A stretch of DNA of 64,000 nt from an uncultured Prevotellaceae bacterium. Its GTDB lineage: Bacteria; Bacteroidota; Bacteroidia; Bacteroidales; Bacteroidaceae. The notes beneath the pieces are model-generated. The model was not told the origin of the DNA. It made no database searches and was given only the letters and a program-made list of their open reading frames with translations. The position numbers and the translations under genes are program-made. The stretch is taken from the NCBI GenBank assembly GCA_900316445.1, contig ONCZ01000003.1, forward strand, positions 1-64,000, in the 5' to 3' direction. Shown here one piece after another: positions 47,250 through 56,390 of the stretch; positions within the stretch are counted from its first letter, which is position 1, and every line of letters starts with the position of its first letter.

Positions 47250-48149
47250 ATGAAGAAGTTTAATAAGGAAATACAGATAGCAGCGGTGGCCATCTTAGGC
47301 GTCATCGTGCTCTATTATGGTATGCAGTTCCTCAAGGGATTGACCATCTCTTCCGGTAGTAACTACTACGTGAAGTTCAATGACATCAGTGGCCTGTCGA
47401 ATTCCTGTCCCGTCTATGCCAACGGCTATAAAGTCGGTGTGGTCGAGGATATCATCTACGACTATGACAATCAGGAGAATATTGTGGCCGTCCTGGGTGT
47501 CAACAACGAGCTGCACGTGCCACAGGGGACTAAGGCAGACATTGTCAGTGACTTCCTGGGCAATATCAAGCTGGTGCTGAAACTGGGTGACAGGGCTGCC
47601 GGTTTCATGACACCTGGCGACACCATCGTGGGCGGACAGGACCAGGGGGCTTTGGCCAAGGCCACAGAGATCATCCCACAAGTACAGTCGCTGCTGCCCA
47701 AACTCGACTCCATCCTCGTGAGCGTCAATGCCCTGTTGGCTGATCCTGCCATCGCCAACTCCTTGCATAACATCGACCAGATCACCGGTAGTCTGACCAG
47801 CACGTCACGTGACCTGAACCGTCTGACGGCCAGCCTGAACAGCCACATGCCGCAGATGCTGGAGAATGCCGACGGTATGCTGGCCAATGCCAACAACCTG
47901 ACGCGGAATCTGAACGAGCTGGATCTCGCCTCCACGATGAACAGGGTGGACAACACCCTGCGGAATGTGGAGCAGATGACGGCCAAGCTGAACAGCAACG
48001 AGGGCACCCTCGGACTGCTCATGCGTGACCCCAGTCTCTATAACAATCTGAATGCGACGATGATACATGCCGACTCTTTGATGATTGATCTCAGACAGCA
48101 TCCAAAACGTTACGTACACTTCTCGGTTTTCGGCAAAAAAGACAAATAA
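47250..48149 (+). CDS. MlaD/MCE-family lipid-transport protein
   Basis: A 299-residue protein with one N-terminal membrane helix (about 8-28; IQIAAVAILGVIVLYYGMQF), an MCE domain (about 38-115; YYVKFNDISGLSNSCPVYANGYKVG) and a long helical tail (130-280). MCE proteins form periplasmic hexamers that carry phospholipids between membranes with an MlaE/MlaF ABC transporter. No transporter genes are adjacent. Follows the amidase at 30 nt, so the two are probably co-transcribed. Confidence 0.87.
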   Translation: MKKFNKEIQIAAVAILGVIVLYYGMQFLKGLTISSGSNYYVKFNDISGLSNSCPVYANGYKVGVVEDIIYDYDNQENIVAVLGVNNELHVPQGTKADIVSDFLGNIKLVLKLGDRAAGFMTPGDTIVGGQDQGALAKATEIIPQVQSLLPKLDSILVSVNALLADPAIANSLHNIDQITGSLTSTSRDLNRLTASLNSHMPQMLENADGMLANANNLTRNLNELDLASTMNRVDNTLRNVEQMTAKLNSNEGTLGLLMRDPSLYNNLNATMIHADSLMIDLRQHPKRYVHFSVFGKKDK

Positions 48150-48514
48150 TTAGAATTTGTCTAAATAGTAAAGTTCTTGCATTGATTTGGGACGGGATGG
48201 CCGAAACCCCTTTGTCTTCTTAGATTTCAGACAGGTCGGCGTCAAGGAAAATCAGGTGTGCATCAGAATTGGAAAGATAAATAAGGTGTTGAAAATCAGC
48301 GGGTTTAAAATTTGCAATACCCTGTTTTGAATAAAAAAAGTGTGAAACACTCTAACCCCTCAATTTCTAAGGAGTTACGCGATTTTGTACACACGATTAC
48401 TCCTTTTTGGGATTTGCACAATTCAAAAAAAAGTACGAACTTTGCATCGCAATTATAAACACAAGCCTAAGTCTTGTATTAAAGTGAATTTAAGAAAAAA
48501 TAAGTGATCGCCTA
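48150..48514 (+). other. Intergenic region upstream of dnaA
   Basis: About 365 nt without a gene. It holds a hairpin AAGGAGT..ACTCCTTTTT (48377-48410) and a weak -7 box (GAACTTTG, 48437-48444) for dnaA. I saw no cluster of DnaA boxes, so there is no support for an origin here. Confidence 0.5.
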
Positions 48515-49918
48515 ATGAATAACAGTCACAAGGCGCTTTGGGAAGAATGCCTCCATCTGATTGAGGCCAATGTCTCTGAGCAGCAGTATAAAACGTGGTT
48601 CGCGCCAATCGTCTTCGAGTCGTACTCTGAGACGGAGCAGACGCTCTTGGTGCAGGTTCCGAGTCCGTACGTGTACGAGTACTTGGAGCAGTACTACGTG
48701 GGACTGTTAAGTAAGGTACTCGCACGTGTGTTCGGAACCAGCGTGAAACTGAGCTACCGTATCGTTACGGTCAAGGCCCAGCACAACGTGACCACCACCG
48801 TGGAGAGCGATGGTCCTTCGGATATCCAGCAGCCTCAGGGCACCAATAAGGCGCCTACGACACTCGATGCTGCTACGCCCCAGCAACTGAATCCCCAGCT
48901 CGACGCGAAGAAGACCTTCCAGAACTTCATCGAGGGCGATTCCAACAAGCTGCCACGTACCGTTGGCCTCTCCATAGCAGAGCATCCGGGCAAGAGCACG
49001 TTCAATCCCTTCTTTGTCTATGGTCCCTCCGGCTGTGGCAAGACCCACCTGATCAACGCCATCGGTGTGCGCTGCAAGGAGACCTATCCCCAGAAGCGGG
49101 TGCTCTACGTCTCTGCCCGTCTGTTCCAGGTGCAGTTCACCGACTCGGTGCGTCATAACACCACCAACGACTTCATCAACTTCTACCAGTCCATCGACGT
49201 GCTGATCGTCGATGACATCCAGGAGTGGATGAACTCCCCCAAGACGCTCGACACGTTCTTCCATATCTTCAACCATCTGTTCCGCATGGGACGCCAGATC
49301 ATTTTGGCATCCGACAGACCTCCTGTGGACCTTCAGGGCATGAAGGATCGTCTGCTTACCCGCTTTGCTTGTGGACTGATTGCCGAACTGGAGAAGCCGA
49401 ATGTGCAACTTTGTAAAGATATTCTCAATGCCAAGTGCCGTCGAGACGGTCTGAAGATTCCTGCCGACGTCATCCAGTATATTGCTGAGACGGCTAATGG
49501 TAGTGTGCGTGACCTGGAGGGTGTGGTCAACTCGCTGATGGCTTATTCCATCGTCTATAATACGAATGTCGATATGCGTCTGGCCGAGCGCATCATCAAG
49601 CGCGCTGTCAAGGTTGACAACCATCCGCTCACCATCGACGAGATTCTCGAGAAGGTATGTCGCCACTACAATGTCGAGCAGCGTCAGGTGTTCAGCAAGA
49701 GCCGCAAGCGCGACTATGTTCAGGTGCGTCAGGTGTCGATGTATCTGGCTCAGAAGTACACGAAGATGCCTGCCGGTCGTATCGGACAGCTCATCGGCAA
49801 CCGCGATCACTCGACGGTCATCCACAGCTGCAACGCCATCGAGCAGCGCCTGAAAGTGGATCTGGCTTTCCAGGCTGAGCTCTCCAGCATCGAGAATTCC
49901 TTCAAACTAAAAAAGTAA
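48515..49918 (+). CDS. dnaA: Chromosomal replication initiator DnaA
   Basis: AAA+ protein that opens the origin. 467 residues: domain I (1-~85; KALWEECLHLIEANVSEQQYK, KTWFAPI), a variable linker with Gln/Thr, the AAA+ domain (Walker A YGPSGCGKTHLINAI, Walker B VLIVDDIQEW, sensor ASDRPPVDLQGMKDRL) and the DNA-binding domain IV with VRQVSMYLAQKYTKMPAGRI and RDHSTVIHSC. All motifs are present. dnaN is not next to it, as is usual in this phylum. Expressed alone. Confidence 0.97.
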   Translation: MNNSHKALWEECLHLIEANVSEQQYKTWFAPIVFESYSETEQTLLVQVPSPYVYEYLEQYYVGLLSKVLARVFGTSVKLSYRIVTVKAQHNVTTTVESDGPSDIQQPQGTNKAPTTLDAATPQQLNPQLDAKKTFQNFIEGDSNKLPRTVGLSIAEHPGKSTFNPFFVYGPSGCGKTHLINAIGVRCKETYPQKRVLYVSARLFQVQFTDSVRHNTTNDFINFYQSIDVLIVDDIQEWMNSPKTLDTFFHIFNHLFRMGRQIILASDRPPVDLQGMKDRLLTRFACGLIAELEKPNVQLCKDILNAKCRRDGLKIPADVIQYIAETANGSVRDLEGVVNSLMAYSIVYNTNVDMRLAERIIKRAVKVDNHPLTIDEILEKVCRHYNVEQRQVFSKSRKRDYVQVRQVSMYLAQKYTKMPAGRIGQLIGNRDHSTVIHSCNAIEQRLKVDLAFQAELSSIENSFKLKK

Positions 49919-49961
49919 AATTATTTCCCTTTCTTAGTAATATGGTTTAACAAGGTATTTG

Positions 49962-50005
49962 TTTCCCCTCCTGAGTAGGAGGGGTTAGGGGTGGTCTGAT
50001 CGGCC
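49962..50005 (+). repeat. Intergenic palindromic element (family D, copy 6)
   Basis: Single arm CCCCTCCTGAGTAGGAGGGG-TTAGGGGTGGTCTGATC after dnaA; the reference form for comparison with intragenic copies. A run of eight G (50040-50047) and a GGGG..CCCC hairpin with a T-tail follow; 50010-50180 otherwise shows nothing. Confidence 0.9.
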
Positions 50006-50188
50006 TCAAACACCTACTGTTAATATTAACAAAATTTAAGGGGGGGGTAAATGGCTTCGCCCCACTTTTTAAGAAGCTTTTTACCTTATATTTGTATATT
50101 TCGCTTCGTTTTTACACATATTTGTTTAATTTGTGTTAAATATGGGCAAAATATCGGTGAATCCCTTTGTAGTTTGATATAAAATCCT

Positions 50189-50196
50189 TAATTTTG
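50189..50196 (+). promoter_or_regulatory. Possible -7 box for the DUF3575 gene
   Basis: TAATTTTG, only 10 nt before ATG 50207, implying a very short leader. Confidence 0.5.
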
Positions 50197-50206
50197 CAAT
50201 ATGGTT

Positions 50207-50839
50207 ATGAAACAAAATATACGACATATGGCTTTTTGGCATGTTAGAGTAATAGCTATGCTATTCCTTCTGACTACGCAACAGATTGCGAAAGCCCAGT
50301 CACCTTTAGGTGAAGAGGAGCGGCAGCCGCAGGTGGCATTACGCACTAATTTGCTTTACGATGCAACGTTAACGCCGAACCTTGGCATGGATGTCCGGGT
50401 GGATTCAGCCTGGACAGTTGGTCTGTTGGTGGGCATCAATGCCTGGGACATTGACAAGGAAAAAAATAAGAAGTGGCGTCATGCGCTTTTTTCTTTACGC
50501 GCGCGTAAATACCGTGACTCCCTTTTTCACAAGGGTTATTACGAGGCTGATTTCATTTACAGCCACTATAATGTGGGTAACACCAAGATCCCCTTTGGCC
50601 TCTACTCCGCCGTCAAGGACCGCCGCCTGCAGGGTGACCTCTTCGCCCTCGGTGGCAAATATGGTTACTCCTGGATTCTCTCCCGCACTTGGCGTATTGA
50701 GGCTGAGGCTGGTGTCGCCGTCGGCTATGCCTGGTTCAAGGAGTACGACTGTGACCACTGCGGTACCTACTACGGTAAGGGTGACCGCATCTTCCTCTTG
50801 CCGCAACTTGGCGTCAACGTTGTGTATATTATCAACTGA
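50207..50839 (+). CDS. DUF3575 outer-membrane-type protein
   Basis: A 210-residue exported protein: signal peptide (to about residue 31, IAKAQS), then beta-rich sequence (VALRTNLLYDATLTPNLGMD, GLLVGINAW) ending in an aromatic beta-strand terminus. DUF3575 proteins often open fimbrial operons in Bacteroidota, as Mfa/FimA regulators or assembly factors (role unproven). The first ATG at 50201 would add two residues. Fimbria-type genes follow from 51526, with an ORF6N gene in between. Confidence 0.78.
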   Translation: MKQNIRHMAFWHVRVIAMLFLLTTQQIAKAQSPLGEEERQPQVALRTNLLYDATLTPNLGMDVRVDSAWTVGLLVGINAWDIDKEKNKKWRHALFSLRARKYRDSLFHKGYYEADFIYSHYNVGNTKIPFGLYSAVKDRRLQGDLFALGGKYGYSWILSRTWRIEAEAGVAVGYAWFKEYDCDHCGTYYGKGDRIFLLPQLGVNVVYIIN

Positions 50840-50872
50840 AAGTTCTAAGATCAAAGATTTCCACCGCAAAAT

Positions 50873-51443
50873 ATGCCAAAGAAGAAAAATATCATCCGAT
50901 TCGAAGACGTCCGCGATAGAATTGTGGAGGTGAGGGGGAAGAAATGTATCCTCGACTTCGCTGTGGCAGAACTCTACGGTGTTGAGACCAGGGAGATTAA
51001 CCAAGCAGTAAAAAACAATCCGAGAAAATTCCCTAATGGCTGGGTGCTAGAGCTTGATAATCAGGAATCTACAATTCTAAGATCAAAATTTTTGATGTTA
51101 GAGTCTCCACAAGGCAAAGGCAGGTACTCAAAGCACAACTACAAAGCCTTTACAGAGCGTGGCATCTATATGCTGGCAACAATTCTGAAAGGCGATTATG
51201 CAACAGATACTACTCTTGTCATAGTTGATACATTCGTTAAGCTTCATGAGCTGAGTCGTACCATAAGTGAGATGGCTAAGGGAGGCGATGAGGCAGAACA
51301 GAAGTCGCTGATGCAGAAGAGCGGTGAGATAGCGGAAGGACCTCTTTGGCGATGCGTTTTCTACCAGTGAAACTGAAACGGAGATTGAATTGAATTTCGC
51401 TGTGTTGAAATTGAAACACAAGATTAAGAGGAAAAAGGAATAA
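50873..51443 (+). pseudogene. ORF6N-domain protein, frameshifted near the 3' end
   Basis: The N-terminal ORF6N domain (phage antirepressor-like DNA binding) is clear: KKCILDFAVAELYGVETREIN, NPRKFPNGWVLEL, AFTERGIYMLATILKGDYA. The frame ends at 51370 after an aberrant tail (EGPLWRCVFYQ). Removing one G near 51339 restores DLFGDAFSTSETETEIEL and NFAVLKLKHKI to a stop at 51443, the normal family ending. So a +1 insertion truncates it by about 33 residues. It is A+T-rich and sits inside a fimbria-type operon. It may still bind DNA. A tandem 22-nt repeat (AATAGAATAATAACAAAT) follows at about 51470-51512. Confidence 0.82.
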
Positions 51444-51525
51444 GAAATACTACAATTTAGTTTTTTAGAAAATAGAATAATAACAAATAGGAAATAGAAT
51501 AATAACAAATAAAACTTTCGAAAGT

Positions 51526-53466
51526 ATGAAGAAAAATTTTATCTATGCCTTGATGAGTGCGATAGCACTAACAGGCGCAGTTTCTTTCTCCGCTTGCTCG
51601 TCGAGCGATGAGATTGTTGATAATCCGAACTATGATCCGGAGACAAACACGGTGAAGACGGAGTTTGTGATAAATGTGACGCAACCAGGTGAGAGGACGC
51701 GTCAGACTCCTACTGATGTTGGAAATGACGCTTTTCAAGGAATTGATAATATGAAACTGATATGTTTCACCGCTACGCCAGCTGGGAAATCATTTGGCAC
51801 GTCAGATGTAATACCATTAACATCATACACGGGACCAGCTCTCAGTGGTGATAATACGAATAATTCGAGTAAGGTGTATTCGCTTTACATTCCTGTGGAT
51901 ACAAGAAATTTCCTGTTTTATGCAACGGCTCTTTCTAGTACTGCAGGAAGTGAATTTGCAAAAGGAATGTTAAACAACAACCTTGGAAGTGCTACGGCAG
52001 TCAGTGGTAGTACGGGTACTACCATACAGTTTGCTCTTCAGCCTATTGTGTCAGCAGAGGAAACAGTGACAACTCCTCAAGGTTATTTGACAACAATCCT
52101 AAATGGTATAGCTGGTGCTAAGATTGGTGATGATGGTAAAACTTGGGTATCTACATCAACAGCAACAGACAAATATCAGGCTCTTGGTGATGCTTATAAG
52201 ATGTTTATTAACCAAACTTCTTCTTCTTCTGGCGATGTTCGTCAGGGGTCAAGTACGGCAGTCCTTCATATGGTTAACGATTTATTTGAGGCTATAAATA
52301 ATATATATACGATTAATAGTGATACTGAGGTTAAAACTTTGGCTAAAGCAGTGCTTGATAAAATAGTCTCTTATTTCACTGTAACTACTTCAGGGGAAGG
52401 TCTTGCTACGACATACACATGGCCAAGTTCAGGAAGCTATAAGACTGGTACTGATGGAGTAACGTTCAATTCAAATCCATATCCGAAAACACAGAATTTG
52501 CCCGACGGCTCGGCTGTCATAAAATGTGAGGATGGCGTGTTTTCTTATGTTAACACGGGCTCAATGGGTACTGCTGCGATTTCTACTGCATATAATAACT
52601 ATACATATCCATCACAATTGACATATTATTGTAACTCTAGCCTGTGGCAGACGACGGCAGCTAAGACGAGTAATAATTATCCTACAAGTTCAGCCGATTG
52701 GGCAACTGCAACGAATTGGACAAGTAATGATTGGACGGAATCCGCAGTAACTGGAGCGACTCGTGCTGTAGCGATGAAGGACAATATTACATATGGTGCT
52801 GCTCAGCTTGCCTCTACAATCAAACTATATGATGGCACTTCATTTACAGATAATGCAGCTGCTGTAACAAGTAGTGTAACGCCTAATCAAACTTTCGATA
52901 ATATCACCTTAAAGATTCATGGCTTGTTAATTGGTGGTCAGCCTGATGCTGCTCAGTATGAGTATATGCCGCAAGGTACAGGTATCTCTAAAGTCATCTA
53001 TGACAAAATATCAGATGACGGAACGGCATTGACCACAACAGGTGTTTCAAATTATACGTTAGTTTTGGACAACTTTGTTTCTGGTGATGGTGCAACCCAA
53101 TCTACAGTGAATATTGCCTTGGAGATGACTGCCGATAAGGATTTCTATGGCGCGAGCGGTAAGATTAAGGCTGGTCAGAAATTCTATCTTATAGGTTCGC
53201 TAAATCCTGCATCTCCTGCAACAGGATCTACGATTTCTTGGGGAAATCATACTAGTTTTAAGTCTGGTGATACAGGATACGGAGTTAATCGCGTGTTTAT
53301 TCGTGATGCGAAGACTGAAGCAACATTTACTTTGAATGCCAATTGTCTACAGAAGGCATACTCTACCATTCCTGATCTTCGCTCAACCCAGATGATCTTT
53401 GGTATCTCTGTTGACCTGAAATGGAAGGCAGGTCTGACATTTGATGTAAATCTTAATGGTGAGTAA
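51526..53466 (+). CDS. Fimbrillin-like lipoprotein (major subunit candidate)
   Basis: A 646-residue exported lipoprotein: signal and lipobox (AVSFSACSSSDE), then Ser/Thr-rich beta sequence with an N-terminal TRQTPTD region like the processing site of FimA/Mfa1-type fimbrillins. The C-terminal part (RVFIRDAKTEATFTLNANCL, STIPDLRSTQMIFGISVDL) parallels that of the paralogue at 54653. It is visibly richer in A+T than its neighbours, suggesting recent acquisition or antigenic divergence. Probably the shaft protein of the surface fibre encoded by this operon. The family is inferred from organisation and resemblance. Confidence 0.7.
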   Translation: MKKNFIYALMSAIALTGAVSFSACSSSDEIVDNPNYDPETNTVKTEFVINVTQPGERTRQTPTDVGNDAFQGIDNMKLICFTATPAGKSFGTSDVIPLTSYTGPALSGDNTNNSSKVYSLYIPVDTRNFLFYATALSSTAGSEFAKGMLNNNLGSATAVSGSTGTTIQFALQPIVSAEETVTTPQGYLTTILNGIAGAKIGDDGKTWVSTSTATDKYQALGDAYKMFINQTSSSSGDVRQGSSTAVLHMVNDLFEAINNIYTINSDTEVKTLAKAVLDKIVSYFTVTTSGEGLATTYTWPSSGSYKTGTDGVTFNSNPYPKTQNLPDGSAVIKCEDGVFSYVNTGSMGTAAISTAYNNYTYPSQLTYYCNSSLWQTTAAKTSNNYPTSSADWATATNWTSNDWTESAVTGATRAVAMKDNITYGAAQLASTIKLYDGTSFTDNAAAVTSSVTPNQTFDNITLKIHGLLIGGQPDAAQYEYMPQGTGISKVIYDKISDDGTALTTTGVSNYTLVLDNFVSGDGATQSTVNIALEMTADKDFYGASGKIKAGQKFYLIGSLNPASPATGSTISWGNHTSFKSGDTGYGVNRVFIRDAKTEATFTLNANCLQKAYSTIPDLRSTQMIFGISVDLKWKAGLTFDVNLNGE

Positions 53467-53552
53467 TATGACACAGGTTCGTTTACAGTCACATTGAGAA
53501 AAGCATAAAAGGTAAATCAAAAGACATAAAAGGTAAATAAAAAGAGAAAAAG

Positions 53553-54623
53553 TTGAGACGTTCCAGAATCATAGAGAAGTTTTTTACGGGGTGGGTCTTC
53601 GGGGCTGTTCTCGCAGGATGCTCTATGATCGATGAGGATCAGGGCGACTGTGATTACACGAAGATTGAATATGATCTGACGCTTGTCACGAATATCACGA
53701 CGGAGATTGAGACACAGCTGGAGACACAGTTGAACACGCAGCTCGAGATGGAGCTCGGTGTCCTGTTAAAAGATTTTCTGAGTAACATCTTTACCGACTA
53801 TGCCCACGACGTGAACCTGTCGTTCTACGACACGCATGGAGATTCGCTGCGCTTGCAACACGACGAGCACATCATGGATGCCAACCAGGCCAGCTATACG
53901 CTGAACCTGCCGATGCGTGAATACATGCATCTGGCCGCTGCCAATCTCGTGAACAACAATTTGGTGGACTTGGTGAACGACGAGCGCTGTCACCACGCCG
54001 TCCTGTTCCAGGACCAACCCGACACCATCCCATCGCATACCACAGGACTTTTCACCGCCCGTCAGAAGATGGAGGTGTTGGAGGGCATCGACCAGAATTT
54101 CAAGGTGCATCTGTATATGGCGAACTGCGCTGCGGCACTTGTCATCGACACCCAGGGCCATGATATCAGTGGCATGAAGGTCTATACCACGGGCTTTGCC
54201 ACAAGATTCCTCATCTGTGACAGCACTTTCGTGTATCCCCGTAGGTCTCCCATCGTTCGCACTACGAAGATTGCGAAGTCGGATGATGCTCAGGAAGTGG
54301 CTTTCTGCTCAGTGAACTTCCCCTCGCGTGAGTCTTCTCACACCAGAACGATCATTGAGACCGAAGAGCCGTTTATCGCCCAGCCGGAAGACGAGGCGCT
54401 TTGGGAATTCCGTGTGTATGTGCCTTCTCCAAACAGCACGCACCAGGAAACCACCTATACCGAGACCAGGCTGCTCATCAATGAGATGTTGAATCCTGGC
54501 CAGCTGAAGATTGTCAAGGCGCGAGTGGGTAAAAATGGAACGATTGAGACCGATGCCCCTGAAGTGGGTGTGAGTGTCACCCTCGACTGGCAACAAGGTG
54601 GAGTTTATCATCCAGAACTATAA
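53553..54623 (+). CDS. FimB/Mfa2-family fimbrial anchor protein
   Basis: A 356-residue lipoprotein with a TTG start (MRRSRIIEKFF) and lipobox VLAGCSMID. Residues ~25-60 hold DYTKIEYDLTLVTNI and a Thr/Glu/Gln repeat (TEIETQLETQLNTQLEMEL); the rest fits the FimB/Mfa2 fold, with YDLTLVTN and LNLPMREYMHLAAANL. Mfa2-type proteins anchor fimbriae and set their length. The gene follows the fimbrillin-like gene after 86 nt that contain two direct copies of CATAAAAGGTAAAT-like units (53503-53540). Confidence 0.8.
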   Translation: MRRSRIIEKFFTGWVFGAVLAGCSMIDEDQGDCDYTKIEYDLTLVTNITTEIETQLETQLNTQLEMELGVLLKDFLSNIFTDYAHDVNLSFYDTHGDSLRLQHDEHIMDANQASYTLNLPMREYMHLAAANLVNNNLVDLVNDERCHHAVLFQDQPDTIPSHTTGLFTARQKMEVLEGIDQNFKVHLYMANCAAALVIDTQGHDISGMKVYTTGFATRFLICDSTFVYPRRSPIVRTTKIAKSDDAQEVAFCSVNFPSRESSHTRTIIETEEPFIAQPEDEALWEFRVYVPSPNSTHQETTYTETRLLINEMLNPGQLKIVKARVGKNGTIETDAPEVGVSVTLDWQQGGVYHPEL

Positions 54624-54652
54624 AGTGGAAAGTTGAAAAGAGAAAGAATAGA

Positions 54653-56383
54653 GTGAAGAGCAGGATAAGACATATGGCATTATTGATGTTGTCTTTGATG
54701 GCGTTCATCATGACGGGCTGTAAAGACACTGACGGGTTCAATGAGAATGGTGAACCTGTCAGAGTCGAACTGGCCTGCACCTTCTCTTCCTCTGTTGGCA
54801 AGCAAACGCGTCAGGTTGATGATTTGGTGCAGAATGTCAACCTGCGTCAGCCGAATACTCGTAGTCTGTGTATTATTGCCTTGCAGGATAATGAACCCAT
54901 GAGATCGGAAGTGTCTTGGGAGGATCCTGTCAGCAAGGCCGGTGCTGGAGATAACCCGGCATCTGTTCTTTATCATTCCAGCTATTGTGATATGGCACAA
55001 GGGGTAAATCGCTGTTTGGTGTATGGTGATGTGGCGGATGCACCGTCTGGCAGTATTCCCACAAAAGTCTATAATGGTAGCTTGATTAAGAGTTCCCTTA
55101 ATAATATCATGACCTATAGCGGGTTGCAGAATATATCATTTAGTCTGGAATCCATCTATAATAGCACAGATGTTCCGAGTGGCGATGATGGACCGATGCC
55201 GTTGGCAGAGGCACTGACAAATGTCGCTAATCTTCCAGATTGGATCGGCTCAAATAATAACATTCTCAAAAACCTCCGTCAGAACTTTACCAATCATGGC
55301 TTCAACCTGTCAGGTTCTGCCGCCAGTGTGAAGAAATGGCTGGAGGCTTTGGCTTCTGCGGCGCAGAGCTACATTGAAAACCCGTCTGGCCTTACTTCTG
55401 TAGAAACGGCCATTCTTGGTCAGATCAAGACTGCATCTGAAACGGCCGCAGGAAATATAGCGAGTGATTATCCTCGTAACCTCTATCTCCCCGACGGGGC
55501 AGCAGCCTTGCGATGGGTAGAGAGCACGTCCGGTGGATCATTCCAACCCCAGATGCAGACCACTACTATTGATAATATCAATACCGTTTCGCGCTTTGCT
55601 TATCCGGCAGCATTATACTATTTTGTCGATAGTGAGATCAAGACATCAAATTCAAAGGTGAACTCTTATGCGACGGATTTTGATGGCGTTTCTACAGATG
55701 AGTCACGTACTGCTTGGGAGAAGGTCTTGACTGAATTCAACGATGGCACCGACGTGTCTGCCAGTACTAAGGCAATAGCTTTAAAGGATCCTGTGCAATA
55801 TGCCGTCGCACAACTGCATGTGACACTCAAAGCAAACGGTACTACCGTTAAAGATGACGCTGATGCAGATATTACAATAGGTCAAAATTTCCTCCTGAAG
55901 GGCATTATCGTCTGCGGGCAGCGTCCCGTTAACTACCTGTTTGCACAACGCAACAACTCAGATGTAGAGGTGAAATTTATCTATGATAGCCAAGTGAAGG
56001 ATTGCTCTCTTTCTACCACTCAGCAGAATGCATGCAAGACGTTGGTGCTTCAGAGCTTTGATAGTGAGGATGTAAACATTATCCTGGAGTTTGAGAATAA
56101 CAGCAATGATTTGACGTTCAAGTGTATTGACGGTACGGTTTATCCCCATACCCGCTTCTATTTGGCGGGAAAGGTAGAGGCTGCAGGTGGTACAGGTGGC
56201 GACGATGCAAGCCGCGGTCGTGTCTTTACCAAAGACTATATCACTACGGTGAACATGACAGTCACATCATTGGCTAAGGCGTATAATGTGCTGCCCAATC
56301 TGCTGACGAGCAACCTGGAGATAGGTGTGGAGACCACTCCTGACTGGATTGCCGTCACCCCGACAGTAGTTAGAATGGAATAG
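54653..56383 (+). CDS. Fimbrillin-like lipoprotein (minor subunit)
   Basis: A 576-residue lipoprotein, GTG start (MKSRIRHMALL) and lipobox FIMTGCKD, followed by TRQVDDLVQ, a probable FimA-type N-terminal region. The C-terminal VFTKDYITTVNMTVTSLAKA and NVLPNLLTSNLEIGVE mirror the protein at 51526, so the two are paralogues of different length. Probably an accessory subunit of the same fibre. Starts 30 nt after the FimB/Mfa2-like gene. Confidence 0.68.
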   Translation: MKSRIRHMALLMLSLMAFIMTGCKDTDGFNENGEPVRVELACTFSSSVGKQTRQVDDLVQNVNLRQPNTRSLCIIALQDNEPMRSEVSWEDPVSKAGAGDNPASVLYHSSYCDMAQGVNRCLVYGDVADAPSGSIPTKVYNGSLIKSSLNNIMTYSGLQNISFSLESIYNSTDVPSGDDGPMPLAEALTNVANLPDWIGSNNNILKNLRQNFTNHGFNLSGSAASVKKWLEALASAAQSYIENPSGLTSVETAILGQIKTASETAAGNIASDYPRNLYLPDGAAALRWVESTSGGSFQPQMQTTTIDNINTVSRFAYPAALYYFVDSEIKTSNSKVNSYATDFDGVSTDESRTAWEKVLTEFNDGTDVSASTKAIALKDPVQYAVAQLHVTLKANGTTVKDDADADITIGQNFLLKGIIVCGQRPVNYLFAQRNNSDVEVKFIYDSQVKDCSLSTTQQNACKTLVLQSFDSEDVNIILEFENNSNDLTFKCIDGTVYPHTRFYLAGKVEAAGGTGGDDASRGRVFTKDYITTVNMTVTSLAKAYNVLPNLLTSNLEIGVETTPDWIAVTPTVVRME

Positions 56384-56390
56384 TGAAAAA

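Noticed and set aside
48707..49825. Long open frame antisense to dnaA
   Set aside because: Codon-bias shadow of dnaA; no promoter and no recognisable protein. Many similar antisense frames (e.g. 13565-14554, 21981-22904, 63099-63842) were dropped for the same reason.
50840..51525. ORF6N gene as a third inverted-repeat cargo element
   Set aside because: I could not find convincing inverted arms on its flanks; only short direct repeats are present.
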